This document shows, one piece after another, positions 50,069 to 60,425 of a stretch of DNA of 64,000 bases (within the stretch, counting starts at the first letter, position 1; each line of letters starts with the position of its first letter). Below the pieces are notes generated by a model. It did no database searches. It saw nothing but the letters and a program-made list of their open reading frames with translations, and was not told the origin of the DNA. The position numbers and the translations under genes were made by a program. The stretch is from Membranipora membranacea (Eukaryota; Bryozoa; Gymnolaemata; Cheilostomatida; Membraniporidae): positions 13,392,001 through 13,456,000 of the forward strand of contig OU612072.1 of assembly GCA_914767715.1 (NCBI GenBank), given 5' to 3'.

Positions 50069-50773
50069 GCTATCGATCCAGACATTTTAAATTCGTATCG
50101 TCCAGTTTTCAATCTGCCGTTTGTCTCTAAAGTAATTGAAACTGCAGTTTGCAATCAGCTCACAGCACATCTCAATGTAAATCAGCTTCTTGATTCACAT
50201 CAGTCAGCCTATAGGAAAGGCCATAGTGTAGAAACGGCTTTTCAGCAGGTGTATTCGTCTATTCTTCATGAGCTTGATAGAGGGAGGTCTGTGTTTTTAG
50301 TGCTTATCGATTTGTCAGCGGCTTTCGACACTATTTCTCATACTCATCTGTTATCATTGTTAAAATCACATTTGACTCTTGGAGGCAATGTGTTAAAGTG
50401 GTTTTATTCATACTTAGAATCTCGTAGTTTCCAAGTTAGGATAGAAAATGATTTATCGGAACCTAAACCACTAAATGTGGGTGTGCTGCAAGGAAGCGTG
50501 CTTGGGCCGGTTCTGTTAAACTGTATTATGTCCCTCTTACCTCCTCTTCTCAGGAGCCTAGGTATCTCTCGCCATATTTACGCTGATGACACACAATTTT
50601 GGGTTAGCTTTGATGATACTCATGACGCACTTAATAATGAGGCAACCACTCGACGAAGAATTAGTAAAGCTTTTTCCATCATCAGCTCTTTCATGATGAC
50701 CAACCACCTGAAACTGAACCCAGATAAAACCATGTTCATTCCCTTTTCCCGCAAATGTGACCCCAGCTTATAA
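50069..50773 (+). pseudogene. LINE reverse transcriptase core (broken)
   Basis: One frame is open from about 50,069 to a stop at 50,771-50,773. It carries SYRPVFNLPFVSKVIE, then HQSAYRKGHSVETAF, the RT motif LIDLSAAFDT (50,306 on), LQGSVLGP (about 50,486) and the catalytic YADD (50,579-50,590), followed by LKLNPDKT. The order and spacing are those of the non-LTR RT domain, and the LDLSAAFDT/LQGSVLGP wording is characteristic of the CR1/L2 group. The catalytic aspartates are all present, so this segment itself is not visibly damaged. The breaks lie on either side. Confidence 0.88.
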
Positions 50774-50779
50774 TCTTCG

Positions 50780-51175
50780 TTGAAACTAGATGGCTGCACA
50801 GTTATCATGCTGCAATTGAAAGTGCGCAACCTAGGTGTTGTTATGGATTCCAAGTTGACATTTGATAGTCATATTATAGAATTAAGAAAGTCCTGTTTTT
50901 TCCAACTACGCAGATTAAAGGCTATCAGACAATTCATACCGTCACATCATTTTGCCACACTCATTCATAGTTTCATCACATCTCGCATCGATTTCTGCAA
51001 CTCCATCTATTTCACCCTCCCAGACTTTGCCCGCAATCAAATTCAAACTATCCAAAACAGCTGCGCAAAATGCCTCACTGGTGCACGGCGATTCGACTCT
51101 GCCACCGCTGCACTAAAGTCACTCCACTGGCTTCCTATCAAAGCCAGAGCTTTTTGCGTACAAGATCTATTATAA
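50780..51175 (+). pseudogene. LINE RT C-terminal region (frameshifted continuation)
   Basis: After a frame change near 50,771 the protein continues with VRNLGVVMDSKLTFDSHI, RSCFFQLRRLKAIRQF-like sequence, TSRIDFCNSIYF and LKSLHWLPIKAR, the usual order downstream of the RT palm in CR1/L2 elements. A stop at 51,173-51,175 interrupts it. Further matching sequence continues in other frames (LATVGGKSLPSSLVTLWNS-like near 51,290) to KTYLFRSYFK at 51,399-51,428. Confidence 0.85.
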
Positions 51176-51627
51176 CTCTCCTGATACGCCATCTTATTTC
51201 ATCAATCAATTCTACATTCCTGAACCTCGCTGTGTCACTAGAAGCAGCTTAAAAATCATCCTCGCATCCCATCACACCTCTCGCTTGGCCACAGTCGGTG
51301 GAAAATCCCTACCATCCTCACTCGTAACCCTCTGGAATTCCCTGCTCCCTGACTTGCAGCTGTTGCCGAGCCTTACCGGTTTGAAGTCCGCTACTAAAAC
51401 GTATTTATTTAGGTCGTACTTTAAGTAATTAGATTTTATTTTATAGATTTATAAAGCAGTATCAGAATTATGTTTTAATTTTTTCCTCATGCACATATTT
51501 TATCCATTTTATTTCACCTTTATTTTATTGGTTTTAATGTAATAACGCATAGAAATTTTTGCTCTGCAATTTTATTAAGCGTTTCACAAATAAACTTTAT
51601 TATTGTTATTTTTATAATCGACACACA

Positions 51628-52422
51628 TGTAGCGTCACAATTTGAGCATCAACAGCGATTATTTGAACGTCAATTTATCTTTTTGCATTCAAGGTTGTGT
51701 GCCATGTCAAAATATTCTCAATTCGAAACCTCTTTTCCTCAAATATCAAAGGCAACATGTGTCTGAAGTCAATTTATGAGCATCATGTCACAGATTAAGT
51801 CCTGTATGACTTTAGAAGCAACCATTGTGCTACAACTTGAATGAGAGGCAAAGCTGCTCGAGTTTGCATTGCGACATAATGTCCCTTGATATGACCATTA
51901 CATAAACAAGATTTGATTTTAGGTAATTGATCAATCAATTGACAGAGAATGGCAGCATAATCTGAGTAGCAGAGCACTGGATTTGCTCTAGTCTAGTTTT
52001 GTCAGTGCCTGTTAATAAATCGTAGGCAATCACAGACTATATAATAGTTACATAGAAAGTTTTTAGGCCATCACTATCCAAGCCCATGCGTTTCAGCAAT
52101 CTCATCAGGTGTAATCCTTTGGAGCATTGAAATATCATGTAGTCAACATGAATAGTTGATTGCTGTTCCAGAATAGCATTTTAAAAATACATTCAAATGG
52201 TTTGAGCTTAAATTTGGCATGAATGTGTTGCTGAGTTGATCTTTTAATTTAATTCTCCTAAGGTTTATATCAATGAAAAACACTGATGTAATGATACTAT
52301 TAACTGGATGGGTATAGGATTAAGATAACCGGGCGAGAGGGCTTCGGGCGGGAATAGGGAGCAAGAGTCTGGGGGCACAGACTATGAAGACCCACCCCTC
52401 ATAACATACCTTTTAATGTTTG
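51628..52422 (-). mobile_element. Decayed LINE fragment, tandem copy A
   Basis: Read on the minus strand, this segment resembles the C-terminal part of a non-LTR reverse transcriptase: LDSDGLKTFYV, then SVIAYDLLTG and KTRLEQIQCSATQIMLP. This follows the family pattern of Y..(V/I)...V.AY...........(I/L)E.IQ.RA.RI..P. Stops and frame changes are frequent; a 60-codon piece is open at 51,795-51,977. The same sequence recurs at 52,423 and 53,507, so A and B are tandem copies of one decayed fragment. It abuts the end of the + strand LINE at about 51,613. Confidence 0.6.
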
Positions 52423-53506
52423 TAGTGTTACAGTTTGAGCATCAACAACAATTATTTGAAGGTCAATTTCTCTTATCAACTCAAAGGTTGTGTGCCAAGT
52501 TTACAATTTGTGATCCTCCTTAGTGGGTATTTTTAGACAAAATTAGGAACTTTATCCTTATGTTACAGACTAACATCCTTAGCATGGAAAGAAATCTTCT
52601 GAATTCAAAACTTCTTTTCCTCTAATATCAAAGGCAACATGTGTTTGAAGTCATTTGATGAGCCGCATGTAACAGATAAAGTATTTTATGGCTATAGAAG
52701 TGAGTATTGAGCTACTACTTGAATGAGAGGCAAAGCTGCAAAGTTGCATTTGGTCATAATGTCTATTGCTAAGACTTTTACCTTTACAAGATTTGATGTT
52801 AGGTAGTTAATCAATCAATTGTCAGGGAATGGCAGCATAATCCTAATAGCAGAGCGCTGGATTTGCTCAAGTCTAGTTTTGTCAGTGTACGATAATAGAT
52901 CATATCATTCAGGGCAGGTGTAGGCAATTACAGACTAAATTTAAGCTACATAGAAAGTTTTTAGGCCATCACTATCCATGCCCTTGCATTTCAGATATCT
53001 CATCAGGTGTAAGTGTTGGGGACATTAAGATATAATGTAGTCGACATGATTACATGATTGCTGTCTACAACAACGTCTCAATACATGATGTGCTCAAAAC
53101 TGAGAGTTATCGCACATCAAAGTAGAGAGTCAGTTTGGGGGGAAGAGCGTTTTGTGCCATACCATCCTCACTTTAAATGTTTCTAGCACATGGCATAGAT
53201 TTGGCATTTTCATCCTCTAAGGCTATGGCAAGTATGATGCTGGTTGCTGCAAAGTTGTTGCCAGCTCAAGTCAAGACCGTTCCAGAATAGCATTTTAAAA
53301 ATACATTCAAATGGTTTGAGCTTAAATTTGGCATGGATGTGTGCTGCTGAGTTGATCTTTTATAAAATTTAATCTTCCCAAGAGTGTATAACAGGCAAAC
53401 ACTGATGTAATGATACTGTTAGCTGGATGCATATTGGATAAAGCTATCCAGGAAGGGAAGAGGGGGCTATGATGACCCACCCCTAATAACATACCTATAA
53501 ATTTTT
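52423..53506 (-). mobile_element. Decayed LINE fragment, tandem copy B
   Basis: This is a diverged copy of 51,628-52,422, starting with the same gtt/tcacagtttgagcatcaaca block and ending in the same acccacccct..taacatacct block. It retains about 250 bp (roughly 53,060-53,285) that copy A lacks. On the minus strand its motif is better preserved than in A: TRLEQIQRSAIRIMLPFPDN at 52,818-52,877, preceded by SVIAYTCPEWYDLL-like sequence and LKTFYVA. That motif is diagnostic of the region after the RT palm in CR1-like LINEs. Many stops remain. A 64-codon frame at 53,322-53,516 is not considered a gene. Confidence 0.6.
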
Positions 53507-53730
53507 GTCGTGTCACAGTTTGAGCTTCAACAACAATTATTTTGAAGGTCTATTTCGCCTTCAAGGTTGTGTGCCATGTTTGCAATGCGTGTTCCGCCTT
53601 AGTGGGTATTTTTGGACGAAATTGAGATCATTAATCCTTATAATGAAAACAAATCTTCTCAATTCAAAGCTTCATTTTCTCAAATATCAAAGGCAACATG
53701 TGCCAGTTTATATTTTAATGTTTTAATAAG
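53507..53730 (-). repeat. Partial third copy of the decayed LINE fragment
   Basis: Starting at tcgtgtcacagtttgagcttcaaca, the sequence again follows the first 200 or so bases of copies A and B (including ttgtgtgccatgttt, ccttagtgggtattttt and tcaaatatcaaaggcaacatg). It then runs into unrelated DNA after about 53,705. It matches copy B more closely than copy A because both keep the ccttagtgggtattt segment that A has lost. Confidence 0.65.
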
Positions 53731-55533
53731 TAGGTGAGCAAATTATAGAGTATCTTAATTGATGATATTTATCTTGATGCTGTCAATCAATGAGAGGGAT
53801 GTTACAGAAACACACACAGGTAAACTGGTTATTTGCTACAAAGATAATCAATGCTTTGACAATCACATCAAATGCAATAGAAAATAATAACCTAAGGCAC
53901 TATAGTAATTTGGGCTTCTCATTATATCCATACTCTCCAGTACAGGTCAGTTGTAATCACTTTAGAGAACGATTACATTTCTGGCTAATGAATATCCATT
54001 AGAGAGGGCCTCCGTTGTGATCCTGCAATAATATTTCTTAAGTCCACATACAGGGGTTAACATGAGTGTAATAGGATATTATGGACTGAATATGTAGCAC
54101 ATGTATCAGAATAGGAGAAAGTGGCTTGCCCTAAGGCTTGAACACCCTAAGTGTGTGAATAGATGGTCTACTACATGAGTAAATGTTTGACAGCTTCTAC
54201 CGCTAAGAAAAATTATTTAAAGCAGTATAATCCTTTAGAGTGCCAAAAATACTGTCTAGCGGAGCTAGGCTTACAACACATTATTGACAACAAAACTTTA
54301 TCAACTGTTGTGCTCTGCCCCATACATATCTGTACCCTCAATTTAAAGACTGCCCTAGGTTTTAATCTGCTTGCAGATTAGATTCAATTGTCTCCCATAA
54401 TGCGGTAACGGATATTTCCTTTAAAGCGAGTCCTTACATTATGACAGGCATAACTGGTTCATATCATACTCCAGGCTGGAAACTTAAAAACTCCAACACT
54501 ACTTTGCCACAGAACCTGGGACTGACCTCAATTCCATAATCAATATCTGGTGATGTCGGCTTTTCTCCGTTTTAACTTTACACTGCCAGCAGTCTTTCAT
54601 CATTTTTCAGCTTCATTAGTATCAGGACTCCAAGATCAATCCTCGCCACTGTATAGACAGGTTTTTCAAAACCCAATTTAAGTTGTTTACTAGTCTTGTT
54701 CCTTTTCATTCTTTGTCTCTCAATCGCTTCCACTATTGTCGATGCTAATGTCATGTCAATCTGTCATCCGAATCCTCATCTGAATTCAAACTAAACATGC
54801 TAATTCACGAGAGACTGCATGTTTACAAGGCACGCTCTTTTCATCAACGATTCCTCTAAAGCCTGTCTGCCTAATCGGCTTTATCATTCAAGCGGATTCA
54901 TTCATCATGTCGCAGGTGGGCAGGTATGGAAGTTTTGCCTTAAATTTGGTGACTGCAGATCAAAATCCCGAGGCTGAAATGTTTCAAATTATGTATAATT
55001 ATTGAGTTGTGTGATGCAATAATTATTAAATCAATCATGAAGTCTGCTACCTCGCACTCATTATGATACTCATGAATTATTTCCTGTATGGCTGTTTGAG
55101 ACTATTCCGTGTTAACAATATTAGCATATTACCCTACCTATTAATCTGATACAGCGAAGCACATGTTACAAATATAGCTACTGTGCTAGCCACAGTTTCC
55201 TTTTATTAAAATGTTAACTGAATCATTGGCGTAATTACACTATGTGTAATTGAATTTTTAAAAACCAATCTTACCTATGAGACATAATGTTGGCCAAAAA
55301 TAGTCCAAGGAGTGTAATTACATAATAAAGTAAAATGCAAATTTTTGATATAGTTAGCTGTATTTCAAAATATCAAACAATAGTAAATTTCCACGGCTTC
55401 AAGAGGTTTGAAGTTTGTGTGATGCAAGGCGATTATACGGGAAATGTTTTCAGGTTGTAAGTTAATGACATCATGCCATGAAAAATGATAGAGGAATGTT
55501 GTTAATATGCATTGTATTTTAACCATGTTTAGT
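53731..55533. other. Intergenic DNA, no gene recognised
   Basis: Only short frames are present, such as 70 codons at 53,790 and 72 codons at 54,163; none shows a domain or splice context. Around 54,600-54,720 the sequence (gccactgtatagacagg followed by ttttcaaaacccaattta) resembles 60,785-60,835 (ccactgtacaggaaag, tttttcaaggcccagattta). Part of this stretch is therefore probably an old diverged repeat. Confidence 0.5.
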
Positions 55534-56596
55534 TAATGAAAGCCTGGGTTCCTTTTTCAAGTGTGAACATAATTAATATATTGCGCCACAATATTGACCA
55601 GAATTAGACAGCATTGGACAAGTTCCATAGTTATCATACTGGCTGGCATGAATTGAATCTGTAAAATTACTTGAAATGTACAATAATATTTTGGCAATCA
55701 GCTATAAATATAAAACTCACTCTTTAAAGTTAGTGTAAATGGCAATATAACGGATTAGCATGTATTTTACTCATTTCATTAAACTGTTATAATTACTACT
55801 ATGACTCAATTCAATTCGTAATCTTACATCAGGCTAGGTTGAATTAATTTTAATTGTTATCTACCTTACCGAAGTTGAACACCATGCACACCAAATAGCC
55901 AATAAAAATTCAAAACAGGCAGCCAGAAACGAGCTGGTAATGTTGTTAGGATGTTCACAGCTTGCACACTTCATAGATGATAAAATTGTAAGTGGAACAC
56001 TGAAGGATAGAGCAAGGTCACTTCATTTATCCAGCCAGAGCACATAACCAAATTAACACCACAGATGTGTTTCATATGGAGGTTTTACATAGAGTAACAA
56101 CAAAGTGATATAAACAGTTACCAGAGTATACTGAAAGGCGATCAATGTTAACCCTAAATCCTAAAATAAGGTAATGTATACCCTAAATTCAAGGCTAATG
56201 AAATCTAATCAAGGCAAAAAAGGGCAGCCATAATATGGATGTGATGGGGCGATACTCAAATTGGGAAATAAAAAATAAAAACAGGAGTCAGAAGGTGGCA
56301 CAGGTGGCTAGAGTGCCACACAAATATGAACCCAACTGCAGTTCATCGACTACTGACATTTGGTTGGTCACAAGGTGTGCTCCAACCTGCCTGCAAACAG
56401 AGGGCAACCTGACAACTCTCTTTAACATGAATTGTCTCCCCTATCCCTCCATTAATGATTTGAAAACTTTCCTTCAGTCAACATCTTCATACCTTATACA
56501 GTGCCAAGCACGTGGAGATAATTTACACAAAATTAACAACACACACACACAAAACCTGATTCTTAACTCAAAAAGTTATTCATTCAATAAAACTCT
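55534..56596 (+). repeat. Dispersed 1.06-kb element, copy 1
   Basis: From taatgaaagcctgggttcc to caataaaactct, the sequence is repeated at 58,332-59,773 with high identity once a 381-bp insertion there is removed. The two ends are sharp, because flanking DNA differs on both sides. The element includes a hairpin gtggcac...gtgccac (about 56,295-56,319) that overlaps a box-A-like tggcacaggtgg, and a (CA)n run near 56,540. A 121-codon open frame begins at 56,235; its copy is cut to 96 codons by a small deletion, and it has no recognised domain. It is probably a non-autonomous transposable element or a segmental duplication. Confidence 0.75.
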
Positions 56597-56600
56597 GTAG

Positions 56601-58255
56601 GAGGTCTGTAGCTCAATATTTTCTTATGCCAGCTACAAAAGAAGCTTTTTCTAAAGCATCACAAATCAGTAAAACAATGTGTAGCCAAATTATCTTTTGA
56701 GCAGCAGCATAACTTCTAAAGGTCTGACAGCACAAATTTTTATATCATTGGATTCCTCATCTCCCGAGGAACATAGTGTTAATTCTTTTATTAAAAAAGG
56801 AAAATATCTACCAACATATCGAAAGCTTTATGGAAAACAGTTAAAAAATTATATTAATTGCTGCCCTGCTGCCGGCTTATGTATGAAATTATTCCACTTT
56901 CACGGGGGGCAAAGAAATACACAGTTTGTGAGTGTGTCCTGAAAATCTGAGGTTTGTAGCTCAATATTTTCTTATGCCAGCTACAAAAGAAGCTTTTTCT
57001 AAAGCATCACAAATCAGTAAAGCAATGTGTAGCCAAATTATCTTTTGAGCAGCAGCATAACTTCTAAAGGTCTGACAGCACAAATTTTTATATCATTGGA
57101 TTCCTCATCTCCCGAGGAACATAGTGTTAATTTTTTTATTAAAAAAGGAAAACATCTTCCAACACTTCGAGAGCTTTAGTGAAAACAGTTTGAAAATGAT
57201 AAAATTGCTGCCCTGCTGCCGGCATATGTATGCAACTACTCCATTTTCATGGCGGGCATTTTTTGAGTATGATCTGAAAATCTGAGGTCTGTAGCTCAAT
57301 ATTTTCTGATGCCAGCTACAAAAGAAGCTTTTTCTAAAGCATCACAAATCAGTAAAGCAATGTGTAGCCAAATTATATTTTGAGCAGCAGCATAACTTCC
57401 AATGGTCTGACAGCACAAATTTTTATATCATTGGATTCCTCATCTCCCGAGGAACATAGTGTTAATTTTTTTATTAAAAAAGGAAAACATCTTCCAACAC
57501 TTCGAGAGCTTTAGTGAAAACAGTTTGAAAATGATAAAATTGCTGCCCTGCTGCAGGCATATGTATGCAACTACTCCATTTTCATGGCGGGCATTGTTTG
57601 AGTATGATCTGAAAATCTGAGGTCTGTAGCTCGACAACTTATTTTGTTTGCAACAAAAAAGGAATCCTCTTTACAATCATTATGATTTATAGCCATATTG
57701 AGAGTATAAAAAAATTGGCACCAACTCGAACCAAGAGCTCTGCGTTGACGAAATAGAGAATTATCCACTGAGCTACACAGACATGTTGTATCAAAATAAG
57801 AGTGTCTGCCTTAAATTTAGTGGAGCATGAATTCTGTATTACAATAATTACATTACATTACTGATGATGAATACACACACAATCAGCATATTTTTGCACA
57901 GCTAAATCATCGCAAATCAATAAAATAATGTAGAAGCACATTTTCTTTTGAGCAGCAGCATGGCTTCAAATGGTCTGACAGCACAAATTTTTATATCATT
58001 GGATTGCTCATCTTCTGAGGAACATAGTGGTTATTTTCTTTAGTAAACAAGGAAAATATCTACCAACATATCAAAAGCTTTACTGAAAACGGTTAAAAAA
58101 TGATATAAATTGCTGCCCTGCTGCCAGCTCATGTATGCAATTATTCCACTTTCATGGGGGGCAAAGAAATACACAGTTTGTGAGTGTGTCCTGAAAATTT
58201 GAGGTCTGTAGCTTGATAACTTTTTATGCCAGCCACAAAAGAAGTTTTTCGCTTT
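56601..58255 (+). repeat. Tandem repeats of about 335-348 bp, four-plus copies
   Basis: Units start at gaggtctgtagctc or close variants at 56,601, 56,949, 57,284 and 57,619, giving lengths of 348, 335 and 335 bp; a last partial start lies near 58,202. Shared landmarks are atgccagctacaaaagaagc, gagcagcagcataactt, tctgacagcacaaattttta and ttgctgccctgctgcc. Units 2 and 3 are nearly identical. Unit 1 and the last unit share gcaaagaaatacacagtttg, absent from units 2 and 3. The fourth unit is disrupted by a tRNA-like sequence. The block lies exactly between the two copies of the 1.06-kb element. It is unrelated to the large satellite. Confidence 0.88.
57715..57785 (-). repeat. tRNA-derived SINE head or tRNA pseudogene (minus strand)
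   Basis: On the minus strand the sequence reads tgtagctcagtggataatt, in which tagctcagtgg matches tRNA box A perfectly. About 35 bases later comes cttggttcgagttgg, which contains the box B core ggttcgag. The arm between them can pair ctct with agag but leaves a loop too long for a normal anticodon arm, and the T-stem and acceptor stem do not pair well. It is therefore unlikely to be a working tRNA. It sits inside the fourth unit of the tandem repeat block, where the other units have different sequence, so it looks inserted. Confidence 0.55.
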
Positions 58256-58331
58256 ATAATTTATATGATTTTTGGCCTTTTCGAGATGTGGAGATAACTC
58301 GGGTTCACAAAATTACCTTATATGCCCTGAG

Positions 58332-59773
58332 TAATGAAAGCCTGGGTTCCTTTTTCAGCTGTGAACATAGTAAACATAATTAATATATTGCGCCACAATA
58401 TTGACCAGAATTAGACAGCATTGGACAAGTTGCATAGTTAAAGGGCAACCAAGGTTTCAAACAACTTCTCATTGATGGCCATTGATTAATAGCAGATTAC
58501 ACCTTCTTCATGGGGAAAAAGACAAAATATAATTCGGATGATTATTCAGCCAGAATTCTTGTGAAACATTTCTTCCATCAGGTACTCAAACTCAGCTAAA
58601 AGAGAATACCACATAGCAGTTTCCTGTTCCTGTTATTATTTAGCCTGTGCTCTATAATTATTACAGCAAAGTCTTGGAACCTCCCCTAGACTGAAGTGTT
58701 ACCCAGCTTAGAGTCAGCAACTACTTTGAGTTTTGCATCGCGTAATGCACAAAGCTGATGCTGCCCAGCACATTATTTGCTACCCATTAATGCATTGCTG
58801 CGAAACCTTGGTTGCCCTTTAACATACTGGCTGGCATATATTAAATCTGTAAAGTTAATTAATGTGTACAATAATATTTTGGCAATCAGCTATAAATATA
58901 AAACTCACTCTTTAAAGTTAGTGTAAATGGCAATATAACGGATTAGCATGTATTTTAATCATTTCATTAAACTGTTATAATGACTACTATGACTCAATTC
59001 AATTCGTAATCTTACATCAGGCTAGGTTGAATTAATTTTAATTGTTATCTACCTTACCGAAGTTGAACACCATGCACACCAAATAGCCAATAAAAATTCA
59101 AAACAGGCAGCCAGAAACGAGCTGGTAATGTTGTTAGGATGTTCACAGCTTGCACACTTCATAGATGATAAAATTGTAAGTGGAACACTGAAGGATAGAG
59201 CAAGGTCACTTCATTTATCCAGCCAGAGCACATAACCAAATTAACACCACAGATGTGTTTCATATGGAGGTTTTACATAGAGTAACAACAAAGTGATATA
59301 AACAGTTACCAGAGTATACTGAAAGGCGATCAATGTTAACCCTAAATCCTAAAATAAGGTAATGTATACCCTAAATTCAAGGCTAATGAAATCTAATCAA
59401 GGCAAAAAAGGGCAGCCATAATATGGATGTGATGGGGCGATACTCAAATTGGGAAATAAAAAATAAAAACAGGAGTCAGAAGGTGGCACAGGTGGCTAGA
59501 GTGCCACACAAATATGAACCCAACTGCAGTTCATCGACTACTGACATTTGGTTGGTCACAAGGTGTGCTCCAACCTGCCTGCAAACAGAGGGCAACCTGA
59601 CAACTCTCTTTAACATGAATTGTCTCCCCTATCCCTCCATTAATGATTTGAAAACTTTCCTTCAGTCAACATCTTCATACCTTATACAGTGCCAAGCACG
59701 TGGAGATAATTAACAACACACACACACAAAACCTGATTCTTAACTCAAAAAGTTATTCATTCAATAAAACTCT
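58332..59773 (+). repeat. Dispersed 1.06-kb element, copy 2 (interrupted)
   Basis: This copy matches 55,534-56,596 from taatgaaagcctgggttcc to caataaaactct. It differs by a short insertion (acatagta) near 58,368, a deletion of about 10 bp near 59,710, scattered point changes, and the 377-bp TIR element plus its target site at 58,438-58,822. Because copy 1 lacks that element, copy 1 acts as an empty-site control. DNA beyond 59,773 is not shared. Confidence 0.78.
58442..58818. mobile_element. 377-bp non-autonomous DNA transposon (MITE) with TTAA flanks
   Basis: The element begins agggcaaccaaggtttc and ends with its exact reverse complement gaaaccttggttgccct, a 17-bp perfect terminal inverted repeat. 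TTAA flanks both sides (58,438-58,441 and 58,819-58,822). The uninterrupted copy at about 55,634 reads cat-agttatcatactgg, which matches the predicted pre-insertion site agttaacatactgg except for one base. A TTAA target fits piggyBac-like transposition; a TA target as in Tc1/mariner would also fit, because TTAA contains TA. There is no coding frame inside, so any mobility would have depended on a transposase made elsewhere. Confidence 0.85.
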
Positions 59774-60256
59774 AACTGTTCTTATCAAGTGAAATGATTC
59801 ATCAAAAGAAATTGCAGCAATAAAGTCCATCAATCATGAGTTTAAATCATCACTGTTGCAAAGCCTAGTACCTGGAACAAAACAGCCTAACAATGACGGC
59901 TCTTAAACCTTCTCTTACAATAAATTAATATCTTGTAAACTTGTAATTTGAAGTTGTCTTCTCAGACAACAAGATTTGTTCCCTGCATGTCTAAGATTGA
60001 ATTTGATCACGTATATTTTACAGACTACAAACATTTTAATTAGCTCGTAAATTGTTTTCAATGATCTCTGAAATTCAGTACCGTCTCCATTTCTGTTATA
60101 ATTGAGATTCAATACAAGTCCATATGACAGCTTCATTGCTTGTTACCTAGTTAATTTACTACTTTACAGATTGAATAGATAGACATCTTAATCCAGCACC
60201 TGCCTTGCCACAGTGCTTGGGTCTGTTCTTAATCCAATGGTTGGTATCTGGGGTTG
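59774..60256. other. Intergenic DNA, nothing recognised
   Basis: No domain-bearing frame, repeat or RNA is visible. A 73-codon minus-strand frame at 59,915-60,136 has no supporting feature. Confidence 0.5.
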
Positions 60257-60425
60257 TCAGCTCAGCAAAATTGATTGATGTACTTTTTCTACCATCAGAA
60301 TTCTGATAACATTTTGAGTTGCATTATAAGGATCTCGTGTACACCATTCATACCATAAATGAGTTTCATTCTGAGCCTTAAAGATTGAAGAGATTCTGTT
60401 GGGGTCTTCCCAGGGTTTGTCTCTC
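60257..60425 (-). CDS. Possible terminal exon on the minus strand, function unknown
   Basis: On the minus strand a strong acceptor, ccgttttggttttctgcag, ends at 60,426. From 60,425 the frame is open for about 55 codons (including KPWEDPNRISSIFKAQ and THLWYEWCTRDPYNATQN) to a TGA at 60,257-60,259. The composition is protein-like, rich in W, Y, D and N. No preceding exon or polyadenylation signal was identified and no domain is recognised, so it may equally be a remnant of an old transposon or chance. Confidence 0.28.

Larger units (their letters stand above)
49705..51613 (+). mobile_element. CR1/L2-type LINE, 5'-truncated and frameshifted
   Basis: This is the 3' part of a non-LTR retrotransposon, whose reverse transcriptase copies its own RNA at a nicked genomic site. 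Homology begins near 49,721 with a DEKNLADAFANFFSSKVSD block, typical of the region before the RT domain. It continues through STGVFPSCFK (about 50,000), LNSYRPVFNLPFVSKVIE and HQSAYRKGHS, the RT motifs, and a C-terminal region ending KTYLFRSYFK with a stop at 51,428. An AT-rich 3' end follows, finishing in caaataaactttattattg, a form common for CR1/L2 tails. Several frameshifts and stops (near 49,979, 50,066, 50,771 and 51,175) show it is dead. The endonuclease part is missing. No target-site duplication was found. Confidence 0.88.

Noticed and set aside
56235-56600. 121-codon frame as a gene
   Set aside because: It lies in a duplicated non-coding element, its copy is cut by a small deletion, and it has no recognisable domain.
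57715-57785. Functional tRNA gene
   Set aside because: Box A and part of box B are good, but the acceptor and T stems do not pair and the anticodon arm is too long.
55534-59773. LTR retrotransposon, with the two 1.06-kb direct repeats as LTRs
   Set aside because: The repeats do not start TG and end CA, there is no primer-binding site or polypurine tract, and the interior is tandem repeats with no coding frame.
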